Shown piece by piece: positions 51,206-62,769 of a stretch of 64,000 nucleotides of DNA (its first letter is position 1; every line of letters begins with the position of its first letter). The notes beneath the pieces were generated by a model. It made no database searches. It was not told where the DNA came from and saw nothing but the letters and a program-made list of their open reading frames with translations. The translations under genes and the position numbers were made by a program. Where the stretch lies: assembly GCA_963402885.1 (NCBI GenBank), contig OY727094.1, positions 13,146,501-13,210,500 on the forward strand, written 5' to 3'. The DNA comes from Antedon bifida (lineage: Eukaryota; Echinodermata; Crinoidea; Comatulida; Antedonidae).

Positions 51206-51425
51206 CTGCCCTTTGCAAAAAAGATTTACATACGTTTCGTATATGTTTCGTATAGGAAGTCCATTTCGTATACGATCATTTATAAACAATTTCCTAATTA
51301 TACGATCCGTATACGATCCGTATACGATACGAGTACGCGTGTATACAAACTGCATCATATTACAAACCGAAAAGGGACTGTCCCTCTTTTTACAAGACGA
51401 CGATAGCATATACGTTTACGATGGC
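51206..51425. repeat. CGTATACG-palindrome element, copy 1
   Basis: It starts with ccctttgcaaaaaagattta and continues with many copies of cgtatacg, ccgtatacgatc and related words. It shares its end and motif with the copy at 54166-54375 in the opposite orientation. Confidence 0.6.
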
Positions 51426-53640
51426 AGGAGCATCTTGACTTCAATAATTAGTGTACAATTTGTTTGTTTTTTTTTCAGTCGGTATATGTACATTAAATTC
51501 CCTATGATGATTTAGTTCATAGTTTTCGCTAATGAAAAAAATTGGTGCTGTATTTTACAAGACGTTATTTTTCAAACAAGCATAATAACCCACCCAGGCT
51601 GTTCCGTCTTGTTTATCCCCTCTGCTATTTCTTTACCTTTGGTACGTTCCATTAATAAGTGTATCATACAAAATGTGCTGTTATTAATTTTGAAAGTGCT
51701 TTAATTAATATTAATGTACTTGGAAATAAATAAATAAATTTTAAATTGGACCCGCAGTATATTAAATTTAAAACAAGTAAGTAAAATCCATAAATTACGA
51801 TGTAATAAAAATGTAGAATACATGTGGCTCCCTATAATATATATGGAATGATCCAAATAAATTCGCCCAAAACGTGCCTGTGTTGTGTGTGCTGCATGCA
51901 TCTGCATGCATCAAATGGATCAGATATCAGATTTCATTCATTTTCAATCATCATTGTTGTTGTCCAACAGGATTTTTTTTTTGCTACAGGTTTTAACTCG
52001 CCATAAAAAAATAAAAAATGGGATGTAGGCCTAGTTACAGTAGGCCAAAGTAGATAGTAAATTCGATGACTTCTAGATAGCTAGGCTATAGGCATATTGT
52101 AATTGTATAGATCGAACATGCAGTAACTAGCTACTGCAGCAGCTCTAGTAAACTAAGAGTAACTAGGCCTGGGAAAAATACGCCAAGGAAAAGAGTCTGT
52201 GGTACACTCATTGTGAAAATAAGCTTGCTAGCTTTCCCCCATATATTAGATTTGGTTATATTGGTTGTATTATTATAATAACCTACTCTAGCTAGTAGTA
52301 AATCAACAACGGTGAAATAAAAATATGATGCATTTATGGATATCATCGTTGCAGCCAAAAATACAAAAAAAAAGAAGCTCCGAAGTTTTAAAGCATTTTA
52401 CTATTTTAGGCATCAGAACTAATTGCTGTAAATTTCCTAGAGTTGTCACTGATGAATACAATTTAACATAACCTACATGTAACTTAAAAAATCCAAATGA
52501 TAAATTGTACGCGAACGTAGTAAAACCAGGTAAATGTTAAATACTTATTTTACATCTCCCTGGTAAAAAGGTACCCCACGCCCCCATTTTTATGCCTCCA
52601 TCATTGACAGGCCAAGCGGTATTTAATTATATTTTTATTTTAATTCGTAAATTTAAAAAAAATCGTTAATATAAATATGTGAACCTTTTTAACTTTTTGT
52701 TGTATATGCGCGGGCGCGAGATACTATTTAATGAGATAGGCTTTATTCATATCATATGTGTTGGAGTGGTAAACAACTATGAGCCTAGTTGCGAGGATAC
52801 CGCCTCGTAACTACGTATTGACGTATAGACGTTTTACTATAATATTGAATATGTGTTACTTAAAAAAGGATGTAATAAATTGTGTACAATATTAGTAGCT
52901 AATAGTTTTGTTGTGCCCCCCTCTGTACACACGGCTGCGGGCTGCTGGATATGTGTTTATCATTTTAATGAATGTAGTACGAGTCTAACGCCAAATAAAG
53001 ATATAGAACACATTTTGAGAATTCAAAGTTTTGATCTTTTTCAAGAATCTGATAAACATGACTCATTTTTTTACCTAATATACAGCATCAGCATGTACAA
53101 TCTAATTTAATTGTCACACAATTGAATTAACAAAGGACAAGGATTTCAAATAAACTGTTACAAATAAACAATTATGAATGAAATAGTTGGGGTATTGTTG
53201 GGTCCATGGGAAATCAACAATGTTTAGTAGACTTATTTAATTTGTTATTTACAGTTGAGGGTGGTTATTTTTTAAAGACATGTTTTATGATTTCTTAATC
53301 ACCAAGCAGAAATACCGCTGAGATAAATGAAAGCAATTCAATCTGTTCGCTTAACCGGGAAAAAATTGAAATTCGATAATTGTATTTACTATAACCACTA
53401 ATTTTGTTTTTTAATTTTTTTCTACGGAAGTGATCAACTTATTCAAAATCCGATTGTATTCATCGTTAGATGATTATTATTATTATTATATAATGTTAAT
53501 GTACATATCAACACATCCCACTTCTGTTTTGGATCATGGTTTTCCTCTTCGGCATTATTTGCCAAATTATTGTTACTCCATCTCCATGCTATACTACAAC
53601 ACATGTCGCGGAATAATATCGCTTAACATAAACGATGTAA
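51426..53640. other. Gene-free stretch
   Basis: AT-rich sequence with several small ORFs lacking recognisable domains. The short reading frame at 52853-53110 has no family signature. Confidence 0.45.
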
Positions 53641-53840
53641 TTTGACCACCCAAAGCTCGCACGTGGTGTGACGAATTGAGAAGATTGAACGACGTACCCG
53701 ATGATATGCATGATTGGCCACCAGAGAGCCGAGTCGACCACGAGTTGCAATTGTAGGCAACCGAGCGACGCTCGGTCGTCGTCGGCGGCTGAACTTACTG
53801 ACCTCTGCCATATTTTATAAAGGAAAACTGCAAACAACAT
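53640..53840 (-). promoter_or_regulatory. CpG-richer island, possible promoter/first exon
   Basis: About 200 bp with many CG dinucleotides (gagcgacgctcggtcgtcgt…) in an AT-rich context. It overlaps a short ATG-containing candidate exon. No TATA box is claimed. Confidence 0.3.
53799..53811 (-). CDS. Candidate first coding exon (MAEV...)
   Basis: The minus strand reads aaaATGGCAGAGGTCA|gtaagttc: a good start context and a strong donor after 13 coding bases, leaving phase 1. It could be the start of the ROCO gene 7.5 kb downstream, but no connecting exon with phase 1 was found, so this is only a candidate. Confidence 0.25.
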
Positions 53841-54165
53841 TGTGAAAATGGCCCCTTGTCTTGTCCTTTCTAGGCCTACCTAGTAGTAGTATACCTGTTT
53901 AGCGTATTTTATTGACTTGCGAAAAACGTTGTTTGAATTTTATCGGTAGCCTAGGCTATCTAATAAATAGAAATAAATATGGTCTTATGTCCTAGCTCCT
54001 AATACTACTTACTAGGCTATACTAATAATAATACTGTACTAGACTAGTGGCTGGTGCTAGCTAGGCCAGAGAGCCAGCCTACGTACGTACGTATTTGTTG
54101 TAATGACAATTTAGCTCTATTCTACTCATTACTACTATTATAATTTATAAAATGGCCTAGTTTGT

Positions 54166-54375
54166 TCGTATATGATTCGTATACGTCCCGTATACGATAT
54201 TCTTATCATGAATAAACAACGTATACGTTACGTATGCTAAACGTATACGACGCCAACTCTTTGTGGAGCAACAGAGTGGAAATAATGTAAACAGTGAAAT
54301 CGTATACGATCCGTATACGTCGTATACGTTTTCAGCGTATACGGATCGTATACGGCTTTTTTGCAAAGGGTGTAA
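54166..54375. repeat. CGTATACG-palindrome element, copy 2 (opposite orientation)
   Basis: It ends with cttttttgcaaaggg, the reverse complement of the start of copy 1, and is filled with cgtatacg palindromes. Confidence 0.6.
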
Positions 54376-54835
54376 GTGGTGGTAATTATCGCTGTTGGTT
54401 TTGATTGAATAAAATAAAATACCTAACAATATACTGTACACATAGATTTCAGAGATCGTCAACTCCAATGCATTTGAAACATGTCTATCTGTTGGGGAGC
54501 TTCCCTCCAATATGGCAGACACAAATCAACCAATCAGACAATATCACCACACTGCCCATTAATTCTTCGCCGCTGACTTAAGAGCCGAGAAAGTGTAATC
54601 ACCATGAGTGTATTCTAAAACGATCTTTGTATACAAATTGCTTTTTTTCAATTGTCGTTCTCGATATAGTTAATCTAAAAAATATATCTACATTTAAACT
54701 AAATATTTGTTGAATAAGCCCGGCTTGTACAGGACTTCTCCATAAGATTCACATTCACTGCTTTATATTATCTCCTATAGGCCACAGAGATTAAAGGAGG
54801 ATTATTAGTGTATGGTGCAGAACAGATAATAACAA

Positions 54836-54922
54836 GGCTGCAGTCGCGTGTTCAAATTTGAGTTAGTGTTTACCGACCAACCGACATAGTGAGCTGTTAG
54901 AGTCACGTTGCACGCGACTAAA
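54836..54922. repeat. Short interspersed repeat, copy 2
   Basis: It shares ggctgcagtcgcgtg-tcaaatttgag and ttgcacgcgactaaa with 2088-2185. Confidence 0.4.
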
Positions 54923-55671
54923 ATATAAACACTTTAAATAATCACTATGAATTGAATGTATGTAAGGCCTCAATAAGTTTTGAATTTGTAGACCTAGTTG
55001 TTGTACAGTTAACCAAGAAGAAGTATGCGTGTACTTTATTTTGTAATCGTACAAATGCCTATAAAAATTAAGCATCTTAGAAAGCTAATTATTTTAGGTT
55101 TGCTAAGATAAGCCCCAGTCTTGATATGAACAAACTCACAGGCACCTATTGGCCTATTGGAAGTTAGTGTTTGCTTGTGAAAGCAACCCAAAATACCTTT
55201 CATAAGAGTTAGAGATGACATGTGTAATGTATGACACAAATAACACTACTTTTCAATAAACAATTTTTCTTTTAATAGAATTGTATTATATTGGTTTTAT
55301 TTTTGGTAAAATAATTTAAAATGGTCTGTCTATTAAGATAAGAAAACCTTCCTCATCCCATCTAAAAAACACATGGAAAAATAGTGAAGTAACACCATTT
55401 ACCAAAATTATTTAAAAATTAATTTACATAAATGGACTGTGGACAAGACAATTTGTTTAAATAACTGGTCATTAGGACCGAATAGACAAGGACAAAGTCA
55501 CTGGCAGCTATCAGAATTGTTGATTTTACATTTGGTTTAAAAAATGAGATGTGATGAAACTTGCCAATATAAATGTGCAATCACCATGAATTGACTGTTT
55601 TGGTATGGATAAGTTTTGAATTTGTAGTTTTATTACAGTTAACTATCAATTTTATAAGTTAATCAGTAATA

Positions 55672-55865
55672 CAGTAGTTCAAGGTCAAGGTTCTTCATAA
55701 TCTATTTGATCATTGTTATCCAATATAATCCTACTTTTTTCGTAATTGTTGTATATACTTGATCCATATAATATTAAAAATAACCATGGGTATAGAAAAA
55801 AAAGACCAAAAAATCATTCATTCACAACAATAGAAACAAGTCAATCCGCAATATTATTTGTTGTT
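55672..55865. repeat. Dispersed direct repeat, copy 1
   Basis: Phrases such as cttcataatctatttgatca, ttgttatccaatataatc and atcattcattcacaacaa recur in the same order at 58735-58915. Confidence 0.65.
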
Positions 55866-55869
55866 GTTC

Positions 55870-56760
55870 AATGTAATTCTCCCTTTTTCTTTTTTTTTTC
55901 GTGTATTCTTTAACCTTTTTATCCATGTATAATAATGTGTATATAAAACATTAAAAACAGTTATAATTAGAAAAAAAAGAAAGATATAATATACAAATTA
56001 AAAGGCCTTAGCATTATAGGAATGCTAAATTGTTTAAGTCATTGATAATCGACTTAATTAGTATTCAGAATTGTTTACACATTGGCTTATTTAATTCAGA
56101 TAGTATCTTAATATCATGTATAGCAAAAACAGCAATAGAATATACTATTCTTATATACTGTATACAATCTGAGCCTGCATTAAACAGGTTCTTTAAATGA
56201 ACTTCTGCTATTGTCTATTCCTATAAAAATGTTATCAATATTTTTCCATAATTTGTTATGTATACAATATAAGAACATAATGCTTTTCATTTTCAATAAC
56301 ACCACATATATTACATTCATTTTTATTTTTCAATTTCCACATACAGCTGTAAGTTAGTTGGAACAATTTTATGTAACGGTTTATAATTTAGTATATTTTT
56401 TCATTTTTCACCTTCTTTATCAGATTTATGTTTTGGGCATTGAAAGAGAAGTAACAGCTTTTGCTTTAAAGCATGAGTATATACATTTTGCTGTTGGGTT
56501 CATGTGTTATTTGTTATAATACATTCATCCTTAATATGTACAGACATATTGTTGTTATGATTCTTAATTATACTTATACAATCTTTTGGAATGGCATCAA
56601 CTAATAAAGCTCTTCTACATAATGTATGGAGGATTTCAATAAATGTTTTCAGCCGGTTAAAATTGATTATGGCATATATTTTGTTAAACCCTGAATCTAT
56701 CCTTTTTTTATAGCCTTGTTTCTACATAAGTACTAATTTCATGGTAACTGTTTTCATCAT
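55870..56760 (-). pseudogene. Decayed L1/Tx1-like LINE 3' region
   Basis: The minus strand, with several frame breaks, gives NKNECNICGVIENEKHYVL followed by LWKNIDNIFIG. This resembles the CxxC…H…LW knuckle near the end of the intact-looking LINE at 20095-20190. Heavily mutated. Confidence 0.45.
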
Positions 56761-56990
56761 CAGATTTTGGTGGGATATGACATAAATAATTAAGATAAAT
56801 CTGATTACTTCCACACGAAATTACAGAAATTTTCAAAATGAATGCTTACATCACTATTGTAAACAACAACTATTAAGAATAATATAATAGGCAAAGTATT
56901 GTTTGTGCAAATAGAGTACAAGTAGGAAAACAGTGATGAAAAACAGGATGAACCAGGAGGTAAATTTATAGTGAAATTTGTCAAGGTGAT

Positions 56991-57080
56991 GTCGTGAGGT
57001 GGTTTCCCGATTAATCGTACGATCAAAACGGTACTGGGTATGATCAACTAGCGTTCGTGTTCCCACCTAATCATCCATTC
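56991..57080. repeat. ~86-bp direct repeat, copy 1
   Basis: gtcgtgaggtggtttcccga … gttcccacctaatcatccat is repeated essentially without change at 57893-57980, about 902 bp away. Confidence 0.85.
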
Positions 57081-57892
57081 ATAGAAGTACTGATGAAGAT
57101 ATCAATCTGTGGCGACAATAGAATGGACCCGAGACCTGGCTATCTTCGACTTTTAAATAATAGAAAGTTTAGAAAAATGTTTTTGTTAGACTAGAAATGT
57201 ACGTTGTATGTATATAGAAAAATGGTTGTAGTTTTCAAAATTACGTTGTACAAGTTGCGATGTGAAAAACTGTTATTTGATCGTTAGTTGTCGTGTACAT
57301 AAAGCAAAAAAATAAATATAATAAAATAAAATTCAAAGAGATCATGGAGCGGCTGTACCAGAATATACAACACTAAGTATTGTAAAGTTAAAAACTTAAA
57401 ATTTAGGCGATCTTGTCAAAGGTCAAGCGCCTTCAGCCTGTTACGTTTCGATATTCAATATTGAACTTGACCTGACGTGGTTCCACAATATCTTTATATG
57501 AAAATGGTAGAATTGATAGAAAATAATTAATTCAAAATTTACCTAAAATTGGTTTTGAACTGAATCGATGGATGTCTTGTCGTTGTATGGTTTTGGTTTG
57601 GTTTAAAAGTATGTTCGATAAAGTGCGTGAGCGTATTAGAATGAAATGCTAGCGTATAAAATGTGCGCGATGTCAAGTTGTGTACTGTGTGATACATGTA
57701 AGATTATAAGTGTATCGAACATTGTAGTAGAGCGAAAATTACATAGGTATAAAGGTAGGATATAAATAAGTAGTATAGGATGTATAGAAAAAGGAATGGG
57801 TTGTTAGTTACAGGAAAGATTTTGAATGTGAGGAATGACTATGATGGTTAACTCCCACTAGAGATCTATGTCGGCACCTAGGCCTGTATAAC

Positions 57893-57980
57893 GTCGTGAG
57901 GTGGTTTCCCGATTAATCGTACGATCAAAACGGTACTGGGTATGATCAACTAGCGTTCGTGTTCCCACCTAATCATCCAT
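57893..57980. repeat. ~86-bp direct repeat, copy 2
   Basis: Matches 56991-57080. The ~815 bp between the copies has no recognised coding sequence. Confidence 0.85.
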
Positions 57981-58734
57981 AATATTATAATTATTTTTAA
58001 AGGACAATATAATTCAATTCAAATTGACACAAAAAGGTGTATAACGTGTCTTTAGCAGTGATTGAGGCTGCACTATCATAGACGGGTAGATGTTATTGTG
58101 TAAAGAGATGATAGCATTTGGTTTATTCTATTAAAAAAAGTGGTAGGTTATATAGGTTATACGATAATGTTACTATTGTAGTTTTAATGGAATGAAACTA
58201 TGTTATGGAATGAATCTACAAAGGCATAGTATTATGAGCTGTTTAAACACTGTATTCATGTTGGATAAGGTATTCAGATTAAGGTGTATGTATATTCAGA
58301 TGGGTAGTGTAAATCCCATATTATTTTTTTTAAGCAATTTAATAATTATAGAAACTACTAATTCATTTTTTTTCAGTTTTATTCATAAATATATATTTGA
58401 TGTTCTTCTGAATTCAGTTTTGTGAGCATAAAATAATATCATGACTTGTTTTTGTATGCAATGTGTGACAATGCTCTATTATCACACAGCGTACCCAATT
58501 AATGAAAAGGGCGTTGCAAACTACAGAAAGCCACTAATCTCATCTCTGTATTGACATCATGCTCTTATACTCTTTCATGGTTTTATACTTTATGCAACTT
58601 TGTCATTCTCTTATACACGATGTTAAATGCACCAGGGTTCTAGCACTGTCATTTTTTTTCTCTTTTGTGGCTTGAACCAGAACTTTTGTTCATTCATTCA
58701 ATGACATGATTAATACAAGTTAATCTGTAATATG

Positions 58735-58915
58735 TAATACAGTAGTTGTCATAAATCTACAATCTTCATAATCTATTTGATCATTGTTATCCAATATAAT
58801 CTTCCCTTTTTCGTAATTGTTGTATATCTTTATCAATATAATATTTTTAAAAAAGACCAAAAATCATTCATTCACAACAAGACACAATTCAATCCGCAAT
58901 ATGTGTTGTTGAGGA
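58735..58915. repeat. Dispersed direct repeat, copy 2
   Basis: Diverged copy of 55672-55865, with several indels. Confidence 0.65.
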
Positions 58916-60539
58916 TTTTAGCTCTGTCTTAACCCCAGCTTTACACTATAAAGACTGACAGATCTCAAACTTTTGGGATTCATTCAAAAATAAAAGAACC
59001 TTGATAATATAAGTTATAATATAATAATAATAATAAAATCATTTTTGTAATGGAGCTTGTTCACAAACATAATGTGTGCATAAAACATATGCAAAATAAA
59101 ATCTAAAAATGACCACAAAAGATTACAACAGGAAAAATGTATTAATAGATTAATACAATTTAAAGAAGTTAATAATAACACATACATGTAAATATTTTTT
59201 TTCATACTCTATAAAGAGTTGTAAAATAAGTTTGCAATATCGTTGATATGAATAAACTATTTGATTTGTTTTCTTAATAGTTAATAGTAATTTATAAATT
59301 CATTTCATTTCAAGTAACATTTATTACTTCTTCTTTCAAATAAAACGTTAACATTTGCCAAAAATAAATAATTAAAATAAATAATAAATATACTTCTGCT
59401 TCAAAAAATAAACATATCCATTTTTTTTTAAATGCTAAAAAGAAGAGGCTATTGGGGTACATGTGATATCATTAGGAAGTGCATTCAATAATTTAGAGGC
59501 ACTTAATTAGACATTGTGTTGAATTAAAGTAAGTTTAGTTAAAGGAAGATGAAGGGCGTGTGAGGCCCTAGTATTGTAAAAGTGGATTACTGAGTTTGTT
59601 AAGAAAATTTAAGAAATTTGGTTAAGAAAAATAAGAAGGGAGTTTTTTGACGACATGTTCAAAAATGAAAATACACTGTTGAAGTTTATAAAAATCATAA
59701 ACAGTTAAAAGTTTAGGTTTGAAATAACTGACACACATAACACCAATACAATATTAAAAACTGTAAAAGCATGAAACCATACAAATCATGGTTAAAATTA
59801 GGAGAGTCTTGTATGGCTATGAAAACCTGAGTTATGATGCCATGTCCTAAAACAGCAATATTTCCATGTTGCATGACAATTCTTTTACTACAGTGACATA
59901 CTTTAAGAAGTATGAATGAAAAAATGTCTAAGTAACAGAAAAAAAAAATGATTTACAGAACACCTAATGTAGTCACAACTATAAATGTATTTTTCAATTT
60001 GATTGATTCAAATGTCCAAATAGAAAAAGACAAAAAGTATTTTATTTAATTATTCTATTCACAAAAATATTGTCTGCTAGGTAGGCCTATTATAAGCCTA
60101 GAGGCCTAGGCTAACTCTATTAGTGAGGTATTGAACAATTTGTATTAATTAAATAAATTTTTCTATTTCTGATGATTATTATTTATTATTAAATTCCTTT
60201 TGCATATCACTATTACATACTGTCATGTGAATAACCTTAGTGTAGAGAACCCAAATTCTTATTTACAGTAAAATTGAAGTGCTATGGACATCTCTGAGTG
60301 AAGACATAGTTGCTCTGCATAATATTTAATTCCCAACAGTTGATCATTCGGCAAATCTAAAGGCATGGGTACATTAGCTTAGCAGCTGACATAAATACTA
60401 GGATTGACAAGGAAAGAGCATAACTAAAGCAAGGCTAACAATCATTGCTAAACAGAAATGTTATGGAACTTCAAAGTAAAACTAAGGATAAATTTAAAGC
60501 TACAACGGATAGTTTGACATGAATGTGTGAAGCATCAAA
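58916..60539. other. Gene-free AT-rich stretch
   Basis: Nothing beyond low-complexity sequence is recognised. Confidence 0.45.
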
Positions 60540-60850
60540 TCTAAACAGGATACTTTAGCTACATGGAAGCTGAATTGCTACGAGTTGAAAGGCATTCTAA
60601 CAACCTAAGATTGGGTGACATCAAGGAAAAGATCAAATGCAACATGTAAAGGACATATTTAAAACTGATCTTGGCTTAAATAATATTTCGACTGAAAATG
60701 CACACTGAACTGGAAAAATTAAGGTGAAGATCTATGCCCAAGACACATTATCATTTGTAGAGATCCATTATGATTCAAACAACCTTTTATGTGATAGATG
60801 ATCTGCCGGCTACCATCTTTGTCATATGCATAATGTATTTAATAAAATAT
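60540..60850 (+). pseudogene. Decayed LINE ORF1-like fragment
   Basis: The plus strand with frame breaks gives VERHSNNLRLGDIKEKIKC, then KDIFKTDLGLNNIST and DDLPATIF. The R..NLR..…IKE…TDLGL.NIS.E.AH order recalls the RNA-binding ORF1 protein of L1/Tx1-type LINEs. Weak evidence. Confidence 0.35.
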
Positions 60851-62139
60851 GTTATGAACATTTTAGAACACAATTATTGGTTTTTATTTATTACAAAATA
60901 TGACCAGATTTACTATTGACAAAAGAACTATCGGATTAGCTTTTTATACATCAATAAAACAAAAAAGAATTCTATAATTGGCTTTATTTAAGTCAACTGA
61001 AATATAATAACATAGAACATTTTGCTGTTATTATAAATTAATTGTTTTCAAAATTTAAATCATGAAGATTTTGTAATATTGTGGGAGAATTCAACATTGT
61101 TTTAATCAAATTAATAAGCATAATCTAATTAATAATTATTTTATATCATCTTATCAATTATTGTTCTTTTTTCCCTACGATTTCTAAACCAACGAGAACT
61201 TAAAAAAAAAAAATTAATGCAGAACTTATTTTTACACACATTTTTACAGACATCTCTGATCATTTACCTATTTACCTATAAAATAATTGATTATGATTAA
61301 CTTTAAAATAGGTTGACGTTCCTGACCATTCATACTGAATTAGAGATATAGGTGCATTTTGCAACTGATTGGTCTAAACTATACAGTTAATTCTAATGTT
61401 GGATACATTTTTTTTATAAACTTTTTGCAGTTCAAGGAAAAAAAAACACTAAAACAACTATGGATGACACCCCTCTACCCACCCCACCTAAATAAATTTA
61501 GTAAACATAAACTTTAACAAATTCATAAATGTTCTGATATCTCAAGATATAAAAAGTATAGCAACATTATTACTGCACTTCAAATGAAAAAAATGCTACG
61601 AGACTAAATTCAATCAGATTAAATGTAACATTTAAAAAAAAATGAGAAGTAAAAAATTCTGTAATTAATCCCGGTAAAGAAAGTAAAAATACATATGAAT
61701 GATGAATATGTTTATGATACAAACCTAATTAGCCAGAATTCAGTGATTATTTTTCAAAAATGTTTAGAACTACCTGTAATTCTATATTCCTAAAAATACC
61801 AAAGACCTAATCTCTTAACTACCACCTGCCATATACAGTATTGTAGCCACTCATTTATATCTGAAACAGAAGTGCTTAATATAATTAATAATTTGAATTC
61901 TAGTAAAGGTTGAGGGCATGATTCTTAAAAAGGTTGCGCCATTAATTATAAGCCATCATTCATGATGGGTTCTGTACCTAATCATATTAAAAGTTAATTC
62001 TGTACTTAAAAACGGATACTTTTATACCAATCTTAATTTTACACATTTTTTTCAAAAAATAATAAAAAATGTATGCATACAATACCACTTGTCAGGCTTT
62101 TCTTGAACTCACTAATTCCGTTAATACTGCATTTGAAAA

Positions 62140-62640
62140 CAATTAATTTTATGAAGTACTTTTCTAGATTTATCAAAAAATGTTGATGTTGTTAACCTTG
62201 ATATTTTCAAGTTGTTTCACAATGGTATTCTGGGGCCTTTCTTAGATTGGTTTAAAAGCTATTTTACAGATCAAAATCATTATTTCAAATTAATAATTGG
62301 TGAATCTTCCAGACCTTTTTTTTTTTCAGATGATACAACTTTATTATATTTTAATAACAATATTGATGTCTTTGTTGAAATTTTTAAATTTAGAGTTAAA
62401 TAAGCTAGTGAATGGTTTACTACAAACCAATTATTAATTAATACGGCTAAAACTAAAACTATTAGACATATAAACTTACACACAACAATTGTTATGTTTT
62501 TTAATAGAAATTAATTTAAAGAAAAAGTGAAGTATCATTCCTTGGTCTTTTAGATTATTGGCTGCCAACAATTTTTATCAAATAAAATATCTAAATATAT
62601 TGGTATTCTAAAAGAAATTAAAATAAAATGTTTTACTTAT
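62140..62640 (+). pseudogene. LINE reverse transcriptase fragment with internal deletion
   Basis: The plus strand gives FLDLSKNVDVVNLDIFKLFH, GILGPFLDWFKSYFTDQ, then directly FFSDDTTLLYFNNN, ASEWFTTNQLLINTAKTK. The order matches APE-type reverse transcriptases, but the GxPQGSxLGPLLF block between the two parts is missing, and the catalytic motif reads FSDDT. Confidence 0.7.
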
Positions 62641-62662
62641 ACAGTACTGTAACATTGTTTGG

Positions 62663-62769
62663 GCTGGTGATTACGCCCCCTATAATCCGAGAGTGAAGGT
62701 TAAGCATCATTTGTTGGTTTATAATTGCTAAACCTTCACTCTCGGATTAGAGGGGGCGTAATCACCAGC
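62663..62769. mobile_element. Compact foldback element (39-bp inverted arms)
   Basis: The arms 62663-62701 and 62731-62769 are reverse complements with one mismatch (gctggtgattacgcccc … gagagtgaaggtt). They enclose about 29 bp. Such a short, near-perfect hairpin is typical of a minimal MITE. Confidence 0.85.

Noticed and set aside
54157-54522. Minus-strand first exon starting MSAILEGSSPTD
   Set aside because: The ATG context is reasonable and a weak donor exists near 54420, but there is no domain and the rest of the ORF runs into the CGTATACG element; not enough support.
55036-55239. Minus-strand ORF resembling a transposase piece
   Set aside because: No diagnostic catalytic residues or splice sites could be identified.
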